DNA of 64,000 nt from Trichococcus palustris (lineage in GTDB: Bacteria; Bacillota; Bacilli; Lactobacillales; Aerococcaceae). The stretch spans positions 62,001 to 126,000 of the forward strand of contig NZ_FOTD01000002.1 in assembly GCF_900114465.1 (NCBI RefSeq), written 5' to 3'. Of this stretch, positions 45,601-54,451 are shown piece by piece. The translations under genes were made by a program, and so were the position numbers. Numbering within the stretch: the first letter of the stretch is position 1; every line of letters begins with the position of its first letter. The notes beneath the pieces were generated by a model. That model worked only from the letters and a program-made list of their open reading frames with translations. It was not told the DNA's origin and did no database searches.

Positions 45601-46953
45601 TTGAGTATCCGCGGAACTATAGCAATCAACATCGGCAAGCTTACCCAATGGGGACTTCAAACATTTACAAAAGGTGGCACAAGCCTCCCTGGTAAATTAG
45701 CGGTTAAATTGGATCCAGACGTATTGAAACATCTATCCGAGAATTTTGATGTAGTCATCATAACAGGAACCAACGGCAAAACGCTGACGACATCCTTGAC
45801 CTATCATGTCCTGCAACAAAAATTCCCGAACATCTTGACCAATCCTACCGGTGCGAATATGGAACAAGGCATCATTTCAACTTTTTTGGATGGCTATTCC
45901 AGAAAAGTGAAGCATGAAAAAGGCCTTGCCGTACTCGAAGTCGATGAAGCCAGCTTGGTGAAAGTAACCAAGTTCATCAAGCCGAAAGTCATCGTGAATA
46001 CGAACGTCTTCCGTGACCAGATGGATCGTTTCGGTGAAATCTACACAATCTATCAAAAAATGGTCGACGGCGCTGCCTTAGCACCTGATGCCGTCATCCT
46101 CGCGAACGGGGACAGCCCCATTTTCCATTCCAAAGAATTGGTGAATAAACAAATCTATTTCGGATTCAATCACGAGCCGGATGGAGATACGGCTGCCCAC
46201 TACAATACCGACGGCGTCCTCTGCCCGAATTGCCAACATATTTTGCGCTATAAGTTCAATACCTACAGCAATCTGGGGAAATACTACTGTCCGCATTGCG
46301 ATTTCAAGCGTCCGGAACTGACTTATGCGGTCACGAAAGTGAACAAGTTGACGCACAACTCTTCTTCCTTTGAAATCGATGGACATCCCTTCACGACGAA
46401 CGTGGCCGGCTTGTACAATGTATATAATGCGCTGGCCGCCTATTCCGTCGGTCGCTACTTCGGGTTGACGCCGGAACAGATCCAAGCCGGTTTTTCTGCG
46501 GCCCAACAAAAATTTGGCCGCCAAGAAACCATTAAGGTCGATGATAAGGAAATCATTTTGAATCTGATCAAAAACCCGGTCGGCTTGAACCAGGTCATCG
46601 ATTTGTTGAACTACGAGGAGGATCCCTTCAGCGTCGTCTCGATCCTGAACGACCGCCCTGCGGATGGAACGGATGTCAGCTGGATTTGGGACGGGAATTA
46701 TGAAAAATTGTTGGACTTCGACATCCCGAAAGTCACGGTGAGCGGCATCCGCCATAAAGAGCTTACGCTGCGCATGAAAGTCGCCGGTATCCCGGAAGAC
46801 CGATTGACGGTCCTGCCGGAAGTGACGGATGTCATCAAGGAATTTAAGAAAGCACCCACGAAAAAAATATACGTATTGGCCACTTACACAGCCGTTCTGC
46901 AATTGCGCAAAGAATTGGCGAATCAAGGCTATATCGCTGAAAGGATGAAATAG
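45601..46953 (+). CDS. murT: lipid II isoglutaminyl synthase, subunit MurT
   Basis: With GatD amidates the D-Glu of lipid II to D-isoglutamine using glutamine and ATP. The 450-aa Mur-ligase-like protein has the ATP loop T-G-T-N-G-K-T near residue 57, a zinc ribbon C-P-N-C ... C-P-H-C near 205-235, and a C-terminal DUF1727 domain. I chose the TTG at 45601 (M-S-I-R-G-T-I), eight bases after AAGGAG; the frame is open 13 codons earlier without a site. gatD starts on the base after its stop codon. Confidence 0.96.
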   Translation: MSIRGTIAINIGKLTQWGLQTFTKGGTSLPGKLAVKLDPDVLKHLSENFDVVIITGTNGKTLTTSLTYHVLQQKFPNILTNPTGANMEQGIISTFLDGYSRKVKHEKGLAVLEVDEASLVKVTKFIKPKVIVNTNVFRDQMDRFGEIYTIYQKMVDGAALAPDAVILANGDSPIFHSKELVNKQIYFGFNHEPDGDTAAHYNTDGVLCPNCQHILRYKFNTYSNLGKYYCPHCDFKRPELTYAVTKVNKLTHNSSSFEIDGHPFTTNVAGLYNVYNALAAYSVGRYFGLTPEQIQAGFSAAQQKFGRQETIKVDDKEIILNLIKNPVGLNQVIDLLNYEEDPFSVVSILNDRPADGTDVSWIWDGNYEKLLDFDIPKVTVSGIRHKELTLRMKVAGIPEDRLTVLPEVTDVIKEFKKAPTKKIYVLATYTAVLQLRKELANQGYIAERMK

Positions 46954-47619
46954 ATGAAATTACGCATCTGCCACCTATACGGCAATCTGTTAAATACTTA
47001 TGGCGATAACGGCAATCTTTTGATGCTGCAATATTGCGCACGCGAAAAAGGCATCGACTTCGAGACGGAAATCGTCAGCCTAGATCAGCCCTTTGAGGCG
47101 GATAAATACGATTTGGTCTTTTTCGGCGGCGGCCAGGATTATGAACAATTCATCGTTTCCAAAGACATCAAAAGCAAAGCCGTCCAGATCAAGGAATATA
47201 TCGAAAATGACGGCGTCGTACTTGCAATCTGCGGCGGCTACCAATTACTGGGCCACTATTACATGGACGCTTCCGGTAAAAAAATCGATGGCATCGGCGC
47301 ACTTGATTACTACACGCTCAGCCAAGACAATAACCGATTCATCGGTGACATCACGATTCATAGCGATGAATTCAACGAAACCTATGAAGGCTTCGAAAAC
47401 CACAACGGCCGAACCTTCTTGGGCGAAAGCATGAAGCCGCTCGGAATGGTCCAAAAAGGTATGGGCAACAACGGCGAGGACAAGACCGAAGGCGCCCGTT
47501 ACAAAAATGTCTTCTGTTCCTATTTTCACGGCCCGCTTTTGGTCAGGAACATCCATCTCGCCAATCGCATCATCGATTTAGCGGTAGCGGAGCACAACAA
47601 CAAACTGGCTGTAAAATAA
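46954..47619 (+). CDS. gatD: lipid II isoglutaminyl synthase, glutaminase subunit GatD
   Basis: Supplies ammonia to MurT. The 221-aa class I amidotransferase-like protein (CobB/CobQ type) has nucleophile Cys in [10 protein letters not shown] near residue 93 and a late His in S-Y-F-H-G-P-L near 190. Start codon directly abuts the murT stop, which shows tight coupling. A TAAAAT sequence overlaps its last codons, just before the structured region at 47620. Confidence 0.95.
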   Translation: MKLRICHLYGNLLNTYGDNGNLLMLQYCAREKGIDFETEIVSLDQPFEADKYDLVFFGGGQDYEQFIVSKDIKSKAVQIKEYIENDGVVLAICGGYQLLGHYYMDASGKKIDGIGALDYYTLSQDNNRFIGDITIHSDEFNETYEGFENHNGRTFLGESMKPLGMVQKGMGNNGEDKTEGARYKNVFCSYFHGPLLVRNIHLANRIIDLAVAEHNNKLAVK

Positions 47620-48004
47620 GAAAAGCGGACCAAGCCCGCCCTGCCTCGACTAGTAAGGAAACACTGTGACCAAAAAGCGGTCAAGTGTATCATGCCTCTA
47701 AGCGGTTGAAATCGCAAGAGTCATGACAATTTAGGAAATCTGGAACGAAGCAACGCTCCTTGCAGTCGCCTTGTACTGGTAGTCTAAGGGGGAAATCCCC
47801 AAGACTACCATGCAAATGAGCATACTGCGCAATTGCTGAGAGACTTCCTGCACCAGCAGGTTAGTCGAACAGTATGTCTTGGCTCGCAGAGCCAAGAGGA
47901 ACCCTTCATCTTTACTCCGAGAGGCAGGCTTGGAACGCTAGACATCATGTGGTGGCACGAAACACATCGGGAACCTTTGAAACACTTGCAATGATGCGCT
48001 TCTC
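47620..48004 (+). ncRNA. candidate structured RNA of unknown family
   Basis: No protein frame, but nearly the whole stretch pairs. Closing stem: GAAAAGCG (47620-47627) with CGCTTCTC (47997-48004). Long-range stem: CCAAGC and CTGCCTC (47630-47647, five-base bulge) with GAGGCAGGCTTGG (47921-47933). Between them lie hairpins at 47661-47688, 47690-47726, 47742-47760, 47760-47815 (GGTAGTCT stem capped by GGGG-GAAAT-CCCC), 47821-47876 (nested CATACTG, GACT and CCTGC stems), and 47879-47895 (TTGGCTC-GCA-GAGCCAA); a final one at 47947-47967 is ATGTG/CACAT. GNRA-like loops favour the plus strand. It lacks the RNase P core GAGGAAAGTCC and the SRP and tmRNA signatures. It starts one base after gatD and ends before a shared terminator. 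Confidence 0.65.
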
Positions 48005-48039
48005 ATATGAAAGAAATTCATAATTTCTCAATTGTTAAA

Positions 48040-48089
48040 AAATGAAGCTGGCCGGAAGACAAAATCTTCCGACCAGCTTCATTTTTTTA
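48040..48089. terminator. bidirectional terminator
   Basis: AATGAAGCTGG-C-CGGAAGA pairs with TCTTCCG-A-CCAGCTTCATT around CAAAA, with T-runs on both sides. It serves the gatD/structured-RNA transcript on the plus strand and the DUF1648 gene on the minus strand. Confidence 0.9.
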
Positions 48090-49232
48090 TCAGTCCATCG
48101 CAAAAGACAGGAGCAGCATCAGGACGATGAACAGCAGTATGCCTGCTACAAAAAACCAGGCTTGCCATCGTGCCATATTCATCGTGCTGCCGATTCCGAA
48201 TCGCTTCTCGACGAATATCGACGGATCATTCGGATTGTAATACCATACGCCCCATTTCCAATAGTCCTCTTCATCCACTTCGGCAACGTCATCAGGTAAT
48301 TCACCTGCTTCATGCAGAAATAATTTTTCCCCGCCCTGTCCATATTTCCACGTCAGATACAGGCTGTAGCCCATGATGATGATGACGTATGGGATGGTTA
48401 TCCCGATGACCCATTCAGCGCCCGAATCCGCAAAGAACAGACTGAAGAAATGAATGCCGCTTAACAGTAGCTGCGTCAAGATGCTCACCACCAGGAAGTA
48501 ATAGGACCACGCCTGTCTGAACAGTTTGCTCTGTTTACTGGATAAGTCGGATAGATAGGGCGATAGTTTTTGTTTTGATTTGATGAAGGAGTAATGGCTG
48601 AAAAAAAGAACGGGTATCATGAACAATTGCATCACCGGTAACATCAGCACCGACAAATAGGATTTGTCGACGATCCGATCCGGTTCGTTGGCGCTGTTCC
48701 AATGGACGGGAAAACGTTCCGGAATCGCATCATAATAATAGAGCGTAATGCCGACCGTCACCAACACGATGAATAATTGGGCAATCACAAAAACACCATT
48801 GGAAATGACCTTCAGATCCTTCTGATAGGAAGTATCGATGACAATCTTCTCCATTTTCGGTTCCGTCTTGATGTTGTTCGCCTTTTTCCATGCGCGTATC
48901 TTCTTCCGCTTTTGGAGATACAGCACAAAAGAAATGATCAGGTACACAAGCATCGCTGCAGTCACGTAAATACTGCTGATCATTTCCGCCTGCCGCAAAT
49001 CATCCAGCCGTAAAAACAACAGGATCGGCAAGGCGAAAAGGATGCTGATGATGATGTTTTGATAGAGATATTCTTTTTTCAATCTGACGATATAGTTGTC
49101 TTCCTGATGGGCCGTCGGAACCGTCACTCCGAAGGGAGCACCTTTCCTGCTGTAGAATGGGGTAATCCCATTGACGAAGCCCAAAATGAAGAACAAGACA
49201 AACATGAATAAACTGAAAGCCAACATATTCAT
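48090..49232 (-). CDS. DUF1648/DUF5808 membrane protein
   Basis: A 380-aa protein with about eight membrane segments. The loop Y-Y-D-A-I-P-E-R-F-P-V-H-W-N-S-A-N-E-P-D matches DUF1648 (as in SdpI-type immunity proteins and YhdP-like proteins), and Y-W-K-W-G-V-W-Y-Y-N-P-N-D-P matches the C-terminal DUF5808. It overlaps the upstream GntR gene by 4 bp (ATGA). Such regulator-membrane pairs respond to envelope stress or peptides in some Firmicutes. The substrate or function here is unknown. Confidence 0.85.
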   Translation of the reverse strand: MNMLAFSLFMFVLFFILGFVNGITPFYSRKGAPFGVTVPTAHQEDNYIVRLKKEYLYQNIIISILFALPILLFLRLDDLRQAEMISSIYVTAAMLVYLIISFVLYLQKRKKIRAWKKANNIKTEPKMEKIVIDTSYQKDLKVISNGVFVIAQLFIVLVTVGITLYYYDAIPERFPVHWNSANEPDRIVDKSYLSVLMLPVMQLFMIPVLFFSHYSFIKSKQKLSPYLSDLSSKQSKLFRQAWSYYFLVVSILTQLLLSGIHFFSLFFADSGAEWVIGITIPYVIIIMGYSLYLTWKYGQGGEKLFLHEAGELPDDVAEVDEEDYWKWGVWYYNPNDPSIFVEKRFGIGSTMNMARWQAWFFVAGILLFIVLMLLLSFAMD

Positions 49233-49615
49233 TTCCCCTCGCTGTTAAAGTCTTTTTCGATTGTATCCGACCATTCCTCGAAAGTCTCGTCGGAAATCGC
49301 ATAGATTTTTTTGTCGATCATGATTTCCTGGAGCTTTTCCTGAAGGAATGCCTGCAGTTTATCATCCGCTACAATGGCGGTCTTTTCTCTTACAAAATAG
49401 CCTTTTTTGTTTTTTTCCAGGACGCCTTCCTCCACCAACAGGTTATACGCTTTATTGACAGTGTGCATATTTATCCCCAAATCCCCCGCAAGACTGCGGA
49501 CACTCGGCAAGCCCTCGCCGAAGCCCCACTCCCTTTTGACGATTCCTTTTTTTATTTGATACATCACTTGCGTATAGATGGGTGTATCGCTGTTGGGCAT
49601 TATTTCTATAAACAT
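49229..49615 (-). CDS. GntR-family (YtrA subfamily) regulator
   Basis: The 128-aa product holds a winged helix (P-I-Y-T-Q-V-M-Y-Q-I-K-K-G-I, L-P-S-V-R-S-L-A-G-D-L-G-I-N, T-V-N-K-A-Y) and only a short helical tail, the YtrA layout without a large effector domain. ATG at 49615 has AGGAGGGG six bases before it; the frame runs 19 codons further up without a site. The binding site is probably the TTATAC...GTTATATAAC palindromic stretch in its own promoter, so it likely represses itself and the DUF1648 gene. Confidence 0.9.
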   Translation of the reverse strand: MFIEIMPNSDTPIYTQVMYQIKKGIVKREWGFGEGLPSVRSLAGDLGINMHTVNKAYNLLVEEGVLEKNKKGYFVREKTAIVADDKLQAFLQEKLQEIMIDKKIYAISDETFEEWSDTIEKDFNSEGK

Positions 49616-49631
49616 GCTCGTCCCCTCCTGT

Positions 49632-49672
49632 TTGTTATATAACGAGTATAACACTTTTGCAGAATGAATCAA
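49632..49672 (-). promoter_or_regulatory. GntR-unit promoter with palindromic operator
   Basis: Minus strand: TTGATT (49667-49672), 16 bp, TATACT (49645-49650), followed at once by GTTATATAAC, a perfect 10-bp palindrome between promoter and ribosome binding site. Confidence 0.65.
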
Positions 49673-49692
49673 TAAAAAAGCTGGAATTATCT

Positions 49693-49753
49693 AAAAAAAG
49701 GCCCCTGCAGAAGATCACTGATTATAGTGTCCTCTGTAGGGGGCCTTTTTATT
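49693..49753. terminator. terminator after the RDD gene
   Basis: AAAAGGCCCC-C-TGCAGA pairs with TCTGTA-GGGGGCCTTTT, with A- and T-runs on the two sides. On the minus strand it ends the sppA-RDD unit. Confidence 0.75.
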
Positions 49754-49803
49754 CCACCGACCTTTTTCAGCAGCTTCGTTCTCCAACGAATGCTTTTGGT
49801 GGT

Positions 49804-50364
49804 TCACTTTGCATAATAGGCTTGCACACAATTCTCTATGACGACGGACGTATCGCACAGCATGTCGACCGGATGCTGTTTTTGGCGTTGGAATGCTGAC
49901 ACGAGCATAAGTACCGGTATCGTCTTGAGGATGTAGCGGCCGACGACCTCCCTCAAAAGGACGGTTGCCCAACTTAGATTCTCTTCATTGAAGCAAACCA
50001 CACGTATCCCGAAGATCATCTTCCCGATGGTCTGTCCGTTCGTAAATTTTGTCGTCAAAACAAAGTAGGCAAGGTACAGCAGCAAATTTGCAAGCATGAA
50101 GGGAGAAAAAGCGCCCCGGTCATAAATGGAAACGCCCAACAAGATGAACAGCGGCTTGATGAGGATGGCGGCAAGGGCGTAGATCAGCAGCAAATCAAGC
50201 AAATAGGCTGCTAGTCTGATCCAAAATCCGGCATAGAAATAATCGGGAAAGCGATGAAACGGCCGTTCTTTCTCTTCCGTAAGCCTGTTCTCCTCATCCC
50301 ATTTCAGTTTCTTTTGCTGGATAGCGGCGAGACGTTCCTGCTGATTTTTTTGGCTTTCATCCAC
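49804..50364 (-). CDS. RDD family membrane protein
   Basis: A 186-aa protein with four membrane segments. R-L-A-A-Y-L-L-D holds the Arg and Asp that name the RDD family, with the second conserved region G-Q-T-I-G-K-M-I-F-G-I-R-V later. The first ~45 residues are polar and cytoplasmic. I chose the GTG at 50364, five bases after GGAGGTGA. The ATG five codons upstream is part of that box. It follows sppA with 1 bp between, a common pairing. Function unknown; some RDD proteins carry ions or solutes. Confidence 0.85.
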   Translation of the reverse strand: MDESQKNQQERLAAIQQKKLKWDEENRLTEEKERPFHRFPDYFYAGFWIRLAAYLLDLLLIYALAAILIKPLFILLGVSIYDRGAFSPFMLANLLLYLAYFVLTTKFTNGQTIGKMIFGIRVVCFNEENLSWATVLLREVVGRYILKTIPVLMLVSAFQRQKQHPVDMLCDTSVVIENCVQAYYAK

Positions 50365-50365
50365 A

Positions 50366-51406
50366 CTACTCACCTCCATACAGATACATCAAGCGCGGGG
50401 CAGCCGAGGTTCCGAATGTTTCCCGCAACAGCTGCAGTTCGGATAATACTTGATTTTCTGGAGCCGTCATCTTGCTTACGGCTTGGCCGAACAACCAGGA
50501 AAAATCGGAGAACGGGGTTGATGCCGTTGCATAGCCGAAAACCTCCGCACCCTCCAGTTTATTCTCTGTTTTCATGGCGGCAAGCGCGTCATCGGTGTAG
50601 GCAATCTCATCCACTAACCCGATCTCTTTCGCTTGCGTGCCGGAATAGATCATACCAGTCGCGATCGCCTTCACATCCTCCACCGGCATAGACCGGCCTT
50701 CCGCCACGACCGATACAAAACGCGTATAAGCTTCGTCCACGTAAACCTGCAGCAGTTGACGCTCCTGGTCCGTCATATCCCGATCCGGTGAACCAATGTC
50801 CTTCAATGCGCCAGATTTGATCGTATTGTATTGAATCCCCAATTTTTCGAGCAAACCCGCGTATTCGACGGCTTGCATGATGACGCCGATGGAGCCGGTC
50901 GTCGTTTCCGCAGTGGCATAGATTTTATCCGCTAAGGCGGCGATATAGTATCCTCCGCTCGCAGCCGTCCCTTGCATCGATACGTAAACCGGAATATTCT
51001 TTTCTTCTTTCAGTTTGAGCAATTTATCATGCGCTTCAGCGCTTTCATATACCCCACCGCCGGGGCTGTCCACAATCAGGAAAATGCCTTTTACGGTATC
51101 ATCTTCGCGGATGGCCTTCAATTGCTCCAAAAAGAGCGCATGGTTATAGGCGGAAGCATCCCCCAAGACACTTGACGATCCGGAACCGATTGTCCCCTCG
51201 ACGCGGAGGACCGCAATCCGGTTTGCTTTGTCGCCGTTTTCCTGGATGTTTTCCTGCAGATTTGTTCCCGGGATCAAAGTTCCCGCCAATTGACCGATAG
51301 CCTCCTCCGTTTGGCTGCTCAATCGTGCCGATAAGAAGTTTGAACCTATGGAGCTCATAAAAATCACAATGGCTATGCCGACTGCTATCCATCTCTTTTT
51401 ATTCAC
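50366..51406 (-). CDS. sppA: signal peptide peptidase SppA
   Basis: Membrane serine protease (S49) that clears signal peptides. The 346-aa product has one N-terminal membrane anchor (about 6-26). V-D-S-P-G-G-G-V, catalytic Ser in T-A-A-S-G-G-Y-Y near residue 151, and general-base Lys in T-I-K-S-G-A-L-K-D near 203 are visible. This is the short Firmicute form. GTG start after a long G-run box. Confidence 0.95.
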   Translation of the reverse strand: MNKKRWIAVGIAIVIFMSSIGSNFLSARLSSQTEEAIGQLAGTLIPGTNLQENIQENGDKANRIAVLRVEGTIGSGSSSVLGDASAYNHALFLEQLKAIREDDTVKGIFLIVDSPGGGVYESAEAHDKLLKLKEEKNIPVYVSMQGTAASGGYYIAALADKIYATAETTTGSIGVIMQAVEYAGLLEKLGIQYNTIKSGALKDIGSPDRDMTDQERQLLQVYVDEAYTRFVSVVAEGRSMPVEDVKAIATGMIYSGTQAKEIGLVDEIAYTDDALAAMKTENKLEGAEVFGYATASTPFSDFSWLFGQAVSKMTAPENQVLSELQLLRETFGTSAAPRLMYLYGGE

Positions 51407-51432
51407 AGATTGCCCCCCCTTTTCCGGATGAA

Positions 51433-52641
51433 CTATTCATCATCCATGTCCAATTCCTGCAGTTCTACCGATTCACCTGTGTCTTCCTCAAAATATAATC
51501 CGGACATTTCTTTATACCATTCGAAGATATGCATGAAAAGCACTTTGAGAACCGCATACCCTGGAATTCCGATGATGAATCCCGTCAACCCGAACAGTTT
51601 CCCTGCCGTCAGCAACACGATGATGATCGTCACCGGATGGACCTCCAGATTGCTTCCCAATACCTGAGGCGAAATGACCCGCCCTTCGATGAATTGTTCA
51701 ATCGAGAAGAGAATCAGAACCTTCACCAGCATCATCGGTGAATCGACTATGCCGATGATGACAGCCGGTATCATCGCAAGGACGGAGCCCAAATAAGGAA
51801 CGATATTCAAAAAGGCCGCCAAGACTGCTAAGACAACACCATACTTCAACCCGATGGCGGAGTATCCCACCATAAACATCACGCCCACAAAGAAGGCCAC
51901 CGTTATTTGGCCGCGTACATATTGGCTGATTTGATTATTTATTTTTTTCAACAATACATCGATGGATCCCCTCACGGTTGTCGGGAAAAGTTTAATGAAG
52001 CTTTGCGGCAACTTCTCTCCCTCTTTCAATAAATAAAAGAGGATGATCGGCATGGTGATGATGCCGACAAAGGCATTGGTCACGATGCCGACAACATTCC
52101 CTAAACCGCTCACGGTATTTGAAAGGATTTCGTTCACTTTTACCGATACGGATTTGAAAATATCCGCATTCAGTTGATTGATTTGATTTTGCAGGGAGGT
52201 AAACCAATCATAGTTGACCACCTCCGTTGTCATCTTCTGAATGGCCGTCCAATAACTTGGAAAGTCATTGATGATTCCCACCGTCTGATCACGGACGATG
52301 GGAATCAGGATGGCGAATCCCCATATCAAAAGCAGCAAGACGACGACAAGCGCTATCCAAATCGCCCAGAGTCGGCCGGTGCCTTTTTTCTCCATAAAAG
52401 TCACTAAAGGATTCAGCATGTAGTAAAAAATGCCTCCCAGCACCAGCGGAAAACCGATGACACTGAAGAAACTGCCGATGGGTTGGAGCAGGTAAGATAT
52501 TTTCGAGAAAACTAAAATGATCAATAAAACCAGCAAAAGGATCAACAAAATAGTAACGAATTTATTGTTCAGGAACCATCTGCTGAACCAATACCCCTGA
52601 GAAGCGGCCTTTTTATTTCCCCTGCGAGGAACTTTTTCCAT
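51433..52641 (-). CDS. AI-2E family transporter
   Basis: A 402-aa membrane protein of PF01594 with about eight membrane segments. Conserved points include P-I-I-L-F-Y-L-L-K-E-G and L-N-I-V-P-Y-L-G, and G-F-I-I-G-I-P-G-Y-A is near the end. Family members include AI-2 exporters and Na+(K+)/H+ antiporters, so the substrate is open. The N-terminal 20 residues are basic and the C-terminal 35 acidic. Its ATG overlaps the stop of the EIIA gene by one base (TAATG). Confidence 0.88.
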   Translation of the reverse strand: MEKVPRRGNKKAASQGYWFSRWFLNNKFVTILLILLLVLLIILVFSKISYLLQPIGSFFSVIGFPLVLGGIFYYMLNPLVTFMEKKGTGRLWAIWIALVVVLLLLIWGFAILIPIVRDQTVGIINDFPSYWTAIQKMTTEVVNYDWFTSLQNQINQLNADIFKSVSVKVNEILSNTVSGLGNVVGIVTNAFVGIITMPIILFYLLKEGEKLPQSFIKLFPTTVRGSIDVLLKKINNQISQYVRGQITVAFFVGVMFMVGYSAIGLKYGVVLAVLAAFLNIVPYLGSVLAMIPAVIIGIVDSPMMLVKVLILFSIEQFIEGRVISPQVLGSNLEVHPVTIIIVLLTAGKLFGLTGFIIGIPGYAVLKVLFMHIFEWYKEMSGLYFEEDTGESVELQELDMDDE

Positions 52642-53012
52642 TATAGATCACCTTCAACTTTCGTTTTGTACATGATGGTCGTGCCATCCATGATAGCAGG
52701 CCGCGTGTACGGAGCCGAGTAAATGCTCGTTTCCAAGGGCTCCTCGCCTTCGCTCTTAAACATGAAGGTCGTATGGCCCAGCGACCGGAGATTTTCATGG
52801 ACGGAAGATCCAATAAATGCAATCGTATATTCCTGCTCATCGAAGAAGACGGCATCTCCTCTTCGTAGGTCTGTCCATCGGTCGGTCTGTTGAAAGCGCT
52901 GGATGACGGATACATTCTGCAGCGCTTCCGTCGCCGTCTCACCAAATAAAATGACCACGGGATCGGCCTTGTCGATTGCGTCTTTCCCTATTTGTATAAC
53001 TGTGCTTTGCAT
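52641..53012 (-). CDS. orphan glucitol/sorbitol-type PTS EIIA
   Basis: The 123-aa protein matches the EIIA-Gut fold (PF03829). S-V-H-E-N-L-R-S-L-G-H-T-T-F-M-F near residues 70-86 carries the conserved His candidate for phosphorylation. No EIIB/EIIC, dehydrogenase or regulator for sorbitol lies beside it. Instead it is coupled by a TAATG overlap to the AI-2E family gene. It may be a stand-alone PTS regulator or supply a distant permease. The start has an AAGGAG box. Confidence 0.88.
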   Translation of the reverse strand: MQSTVIQIGKDAIDKADPVVILFGETATEALQNVSVIQRFQQTDRWTDLRRGDAVFFDEQEYTIAFIGSSVHENLRSLGHTTFMFKSEGEEPLETSIYSAPYTRPAIMDGTTIMYKTKVEGDL

Positions 53013-53177
53013 TGCTTAATTCTCCTTTTTCGTTGCATGATTACAACTCTTATTTTAGCATAGTTTTCTTTCCAAACCATTATTTCCCGCTGAGCGAAGG
53101 CGATTTTTTCAGCCGGCTGAAAAAGTACGTCTGTTGGCAATAATAAATCGTTTTCCCCTACCTTTATGTGAAGGTTT

Positions 53178-53186
53178 TGCTATAAT
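53178..53186 (+). promoter_or_regulatory. pgl extended -10 promoter
   Basis: TG-C-TATAAT (TATAAT at 53181-53186), without a good -35. The leader would be about 26 nt. Confidence 0.6.
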
Positions 53187-53218
53187 TGATGTATTACAAT
53201 TTTTGGGAGGCATTCTGG

Positions 53219-54250
53219 ATGGAAGAAATTTTATATCTTGGCTCATACACGAAACGGTTAAGCAAAGGCGTTCATCAAATCGTTTTGGATACAGAAAAAA
53301 AAGAACTGCGCGATTATCGCATGATTGCGGAAGTCGATAGCCCTACTTATTTGGATCTATCAAAGAACAAAGATTTCATGTACACCATTTCAAATACGAA
53401 TGAAGGCGGTGGCATCACCTCATTCAAACGCAATGAAGCCGGCACGTACGACAAGATCGCCGACAGCTCTACGGAAGGCTCTGCACCTTGCTACATCTCT
53501 TACGATGAAGACCGTAAACTCCTTTTCACTGCAAACTATCACGGCGGTTTTGTTACCGTTTATAAAGAGAACGCTGACGGCACATTGACCGTAACCGACC
53601 GCGCGCAGCACGAAGGATCCAGCATCCATGAGAACCAAACAAAACCACATGTTCATTACACCAGATTATCACCTGACAAGGAATTCTTGTTGGTCTGTGA
53701 TCTGGGAACGGATCGCATCTATTCATATGCCGTATCGGATGACGGCAAGCTGGAAGAGAAAGCGCGTTACCAAGCGACTCCCGGCACCGGTCCTCGTCAC
53801 CTCGTGTTTCACCCTAACGGTAAGATTGTCTACCTTTTCGGCGAATTAAGCAGTGATCTTGAGGTATTGCGCTATGATGAAAAAAATGGCTCTTTCGCTC
53901 TTCTGCAAGTCATTCCGACCATCCCGGCTGAGCATACCGGTTTTAACGGTGGCGCAGCCATCCGCATTTCGGCAGACGGAAAATTCGTTTATGCATCGAA
54001 CCGCGGACATGATTCCATCGTGGTATACGCAGTTTCCGAAAACGGCGAAAAGTTGGAATTGGTGGAATATGTGCCTACGGAAGGCAAGACGCCACGCGAT
54101 TTCAACTTGGATCCAAGCGGAAATTTCGTGATTGCCGCCCATCAGGATTCCGATAACTTGACCTTATTCGAACGCGATGCGTCGACAGGCAAATTGACGC
54201 TGCTTCAAAAAGATGTGTACGCTCCTGAATGCGTCTGCGTGTTCTATTGA
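53219..54250 (+). CDS. pgl: 6-phosphogluconolactonase (YbhE-type beta-propeller)
   Basis: Hydrolyses 6-phosphogluconolactone in the oxidative pentose phosphate route. The 343-aa seven-bladed propeller has Y-L-G-S-Y-T at the N terminus, H-V-H-Y-T near 140, G-T-G-P-R-H-L-V-F-H-P near 188, and A-S-N-R-G-H-D-S-I near 253, all typical of the lactonase family. I chose the ATG at 53219 with GGGAGG eight bases upstream; the frame is open 11 codons earlier. Monocistronic. Neighbouring zwf or gnd are absent from the window. Confidence 0.92.
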   Translation: MEEILYLGSYTKRLSKGVHQIVLDTEKKELRDYRMIAEVDSPTYLDLSKNKDFMYTISNTNEGGGITSFKRNEAGTYDKIADSSTEGSAPCYISYDEDRKLLFTANYHGGFVTVYKENADGTLTVTDRAQHEGSSIHENQTKPHVHYTRLSPDKEFLLVCDLGTDRIYSYAVSDDGKLEEKARYQATPGTGPRHLVFHPNGKIVYLFGELSSDLEVLRYDEKNGSFALLQVIPTIPAEHTGFNGGAAIRISADGKFVYASNRGHDSIVVYAVSENGEKLELVEYVPTEGKTPRDFNLDPSGNFVIAAHQDSDNLTLFERDASTGKLTLLQKDVYAPECVCVFY

Positions 54251-54280
54251 TTCTTATTTTTCGATAAGACTCTACCCTCA

Positions 54281-54317
54281 AAAAACTTCCCGTTCTATGA
54301 TGAACGGGAAGTTTTTT
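54281..54317 (+). terminator. pgl terminator
   Basis: AAACTTCCCGTTC and GAACGGGAAGTTT form a perfect 13-bp stem around six bases, followed by TTT. Confidence 0.9.
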
Positions 54318-54451
54318 TGTCGCTTCGCATCCTTTTCTGTCATACCGCCGCCTTTGAAAAACAGAACATCTGATGATGATAAGCAAATACCATGCGCATT
54401 CCTATTTTTTTTCGTATACTCAAATATGAAGAATACGAAAGGGGAAAAGAC

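Noticed and set aside
46078-46926. 282-codon open frame antisense to murT
   Set aside because: Shadow of the conserved murT frame; no start signal and no recognisable protein features.
47620-48004. RNase P RNA for the structured region
   Set aside because: The universal core GAGGAAAGTCC and the matching 3' core are absent on both strands.
47620-48004. Group I or II intron for the structured region
   Set aside because: CTGAGAGACTT faintly recalls the group I R element, but P, Q and S elements do not follow, there is no domain V, and no gene is interrupted.
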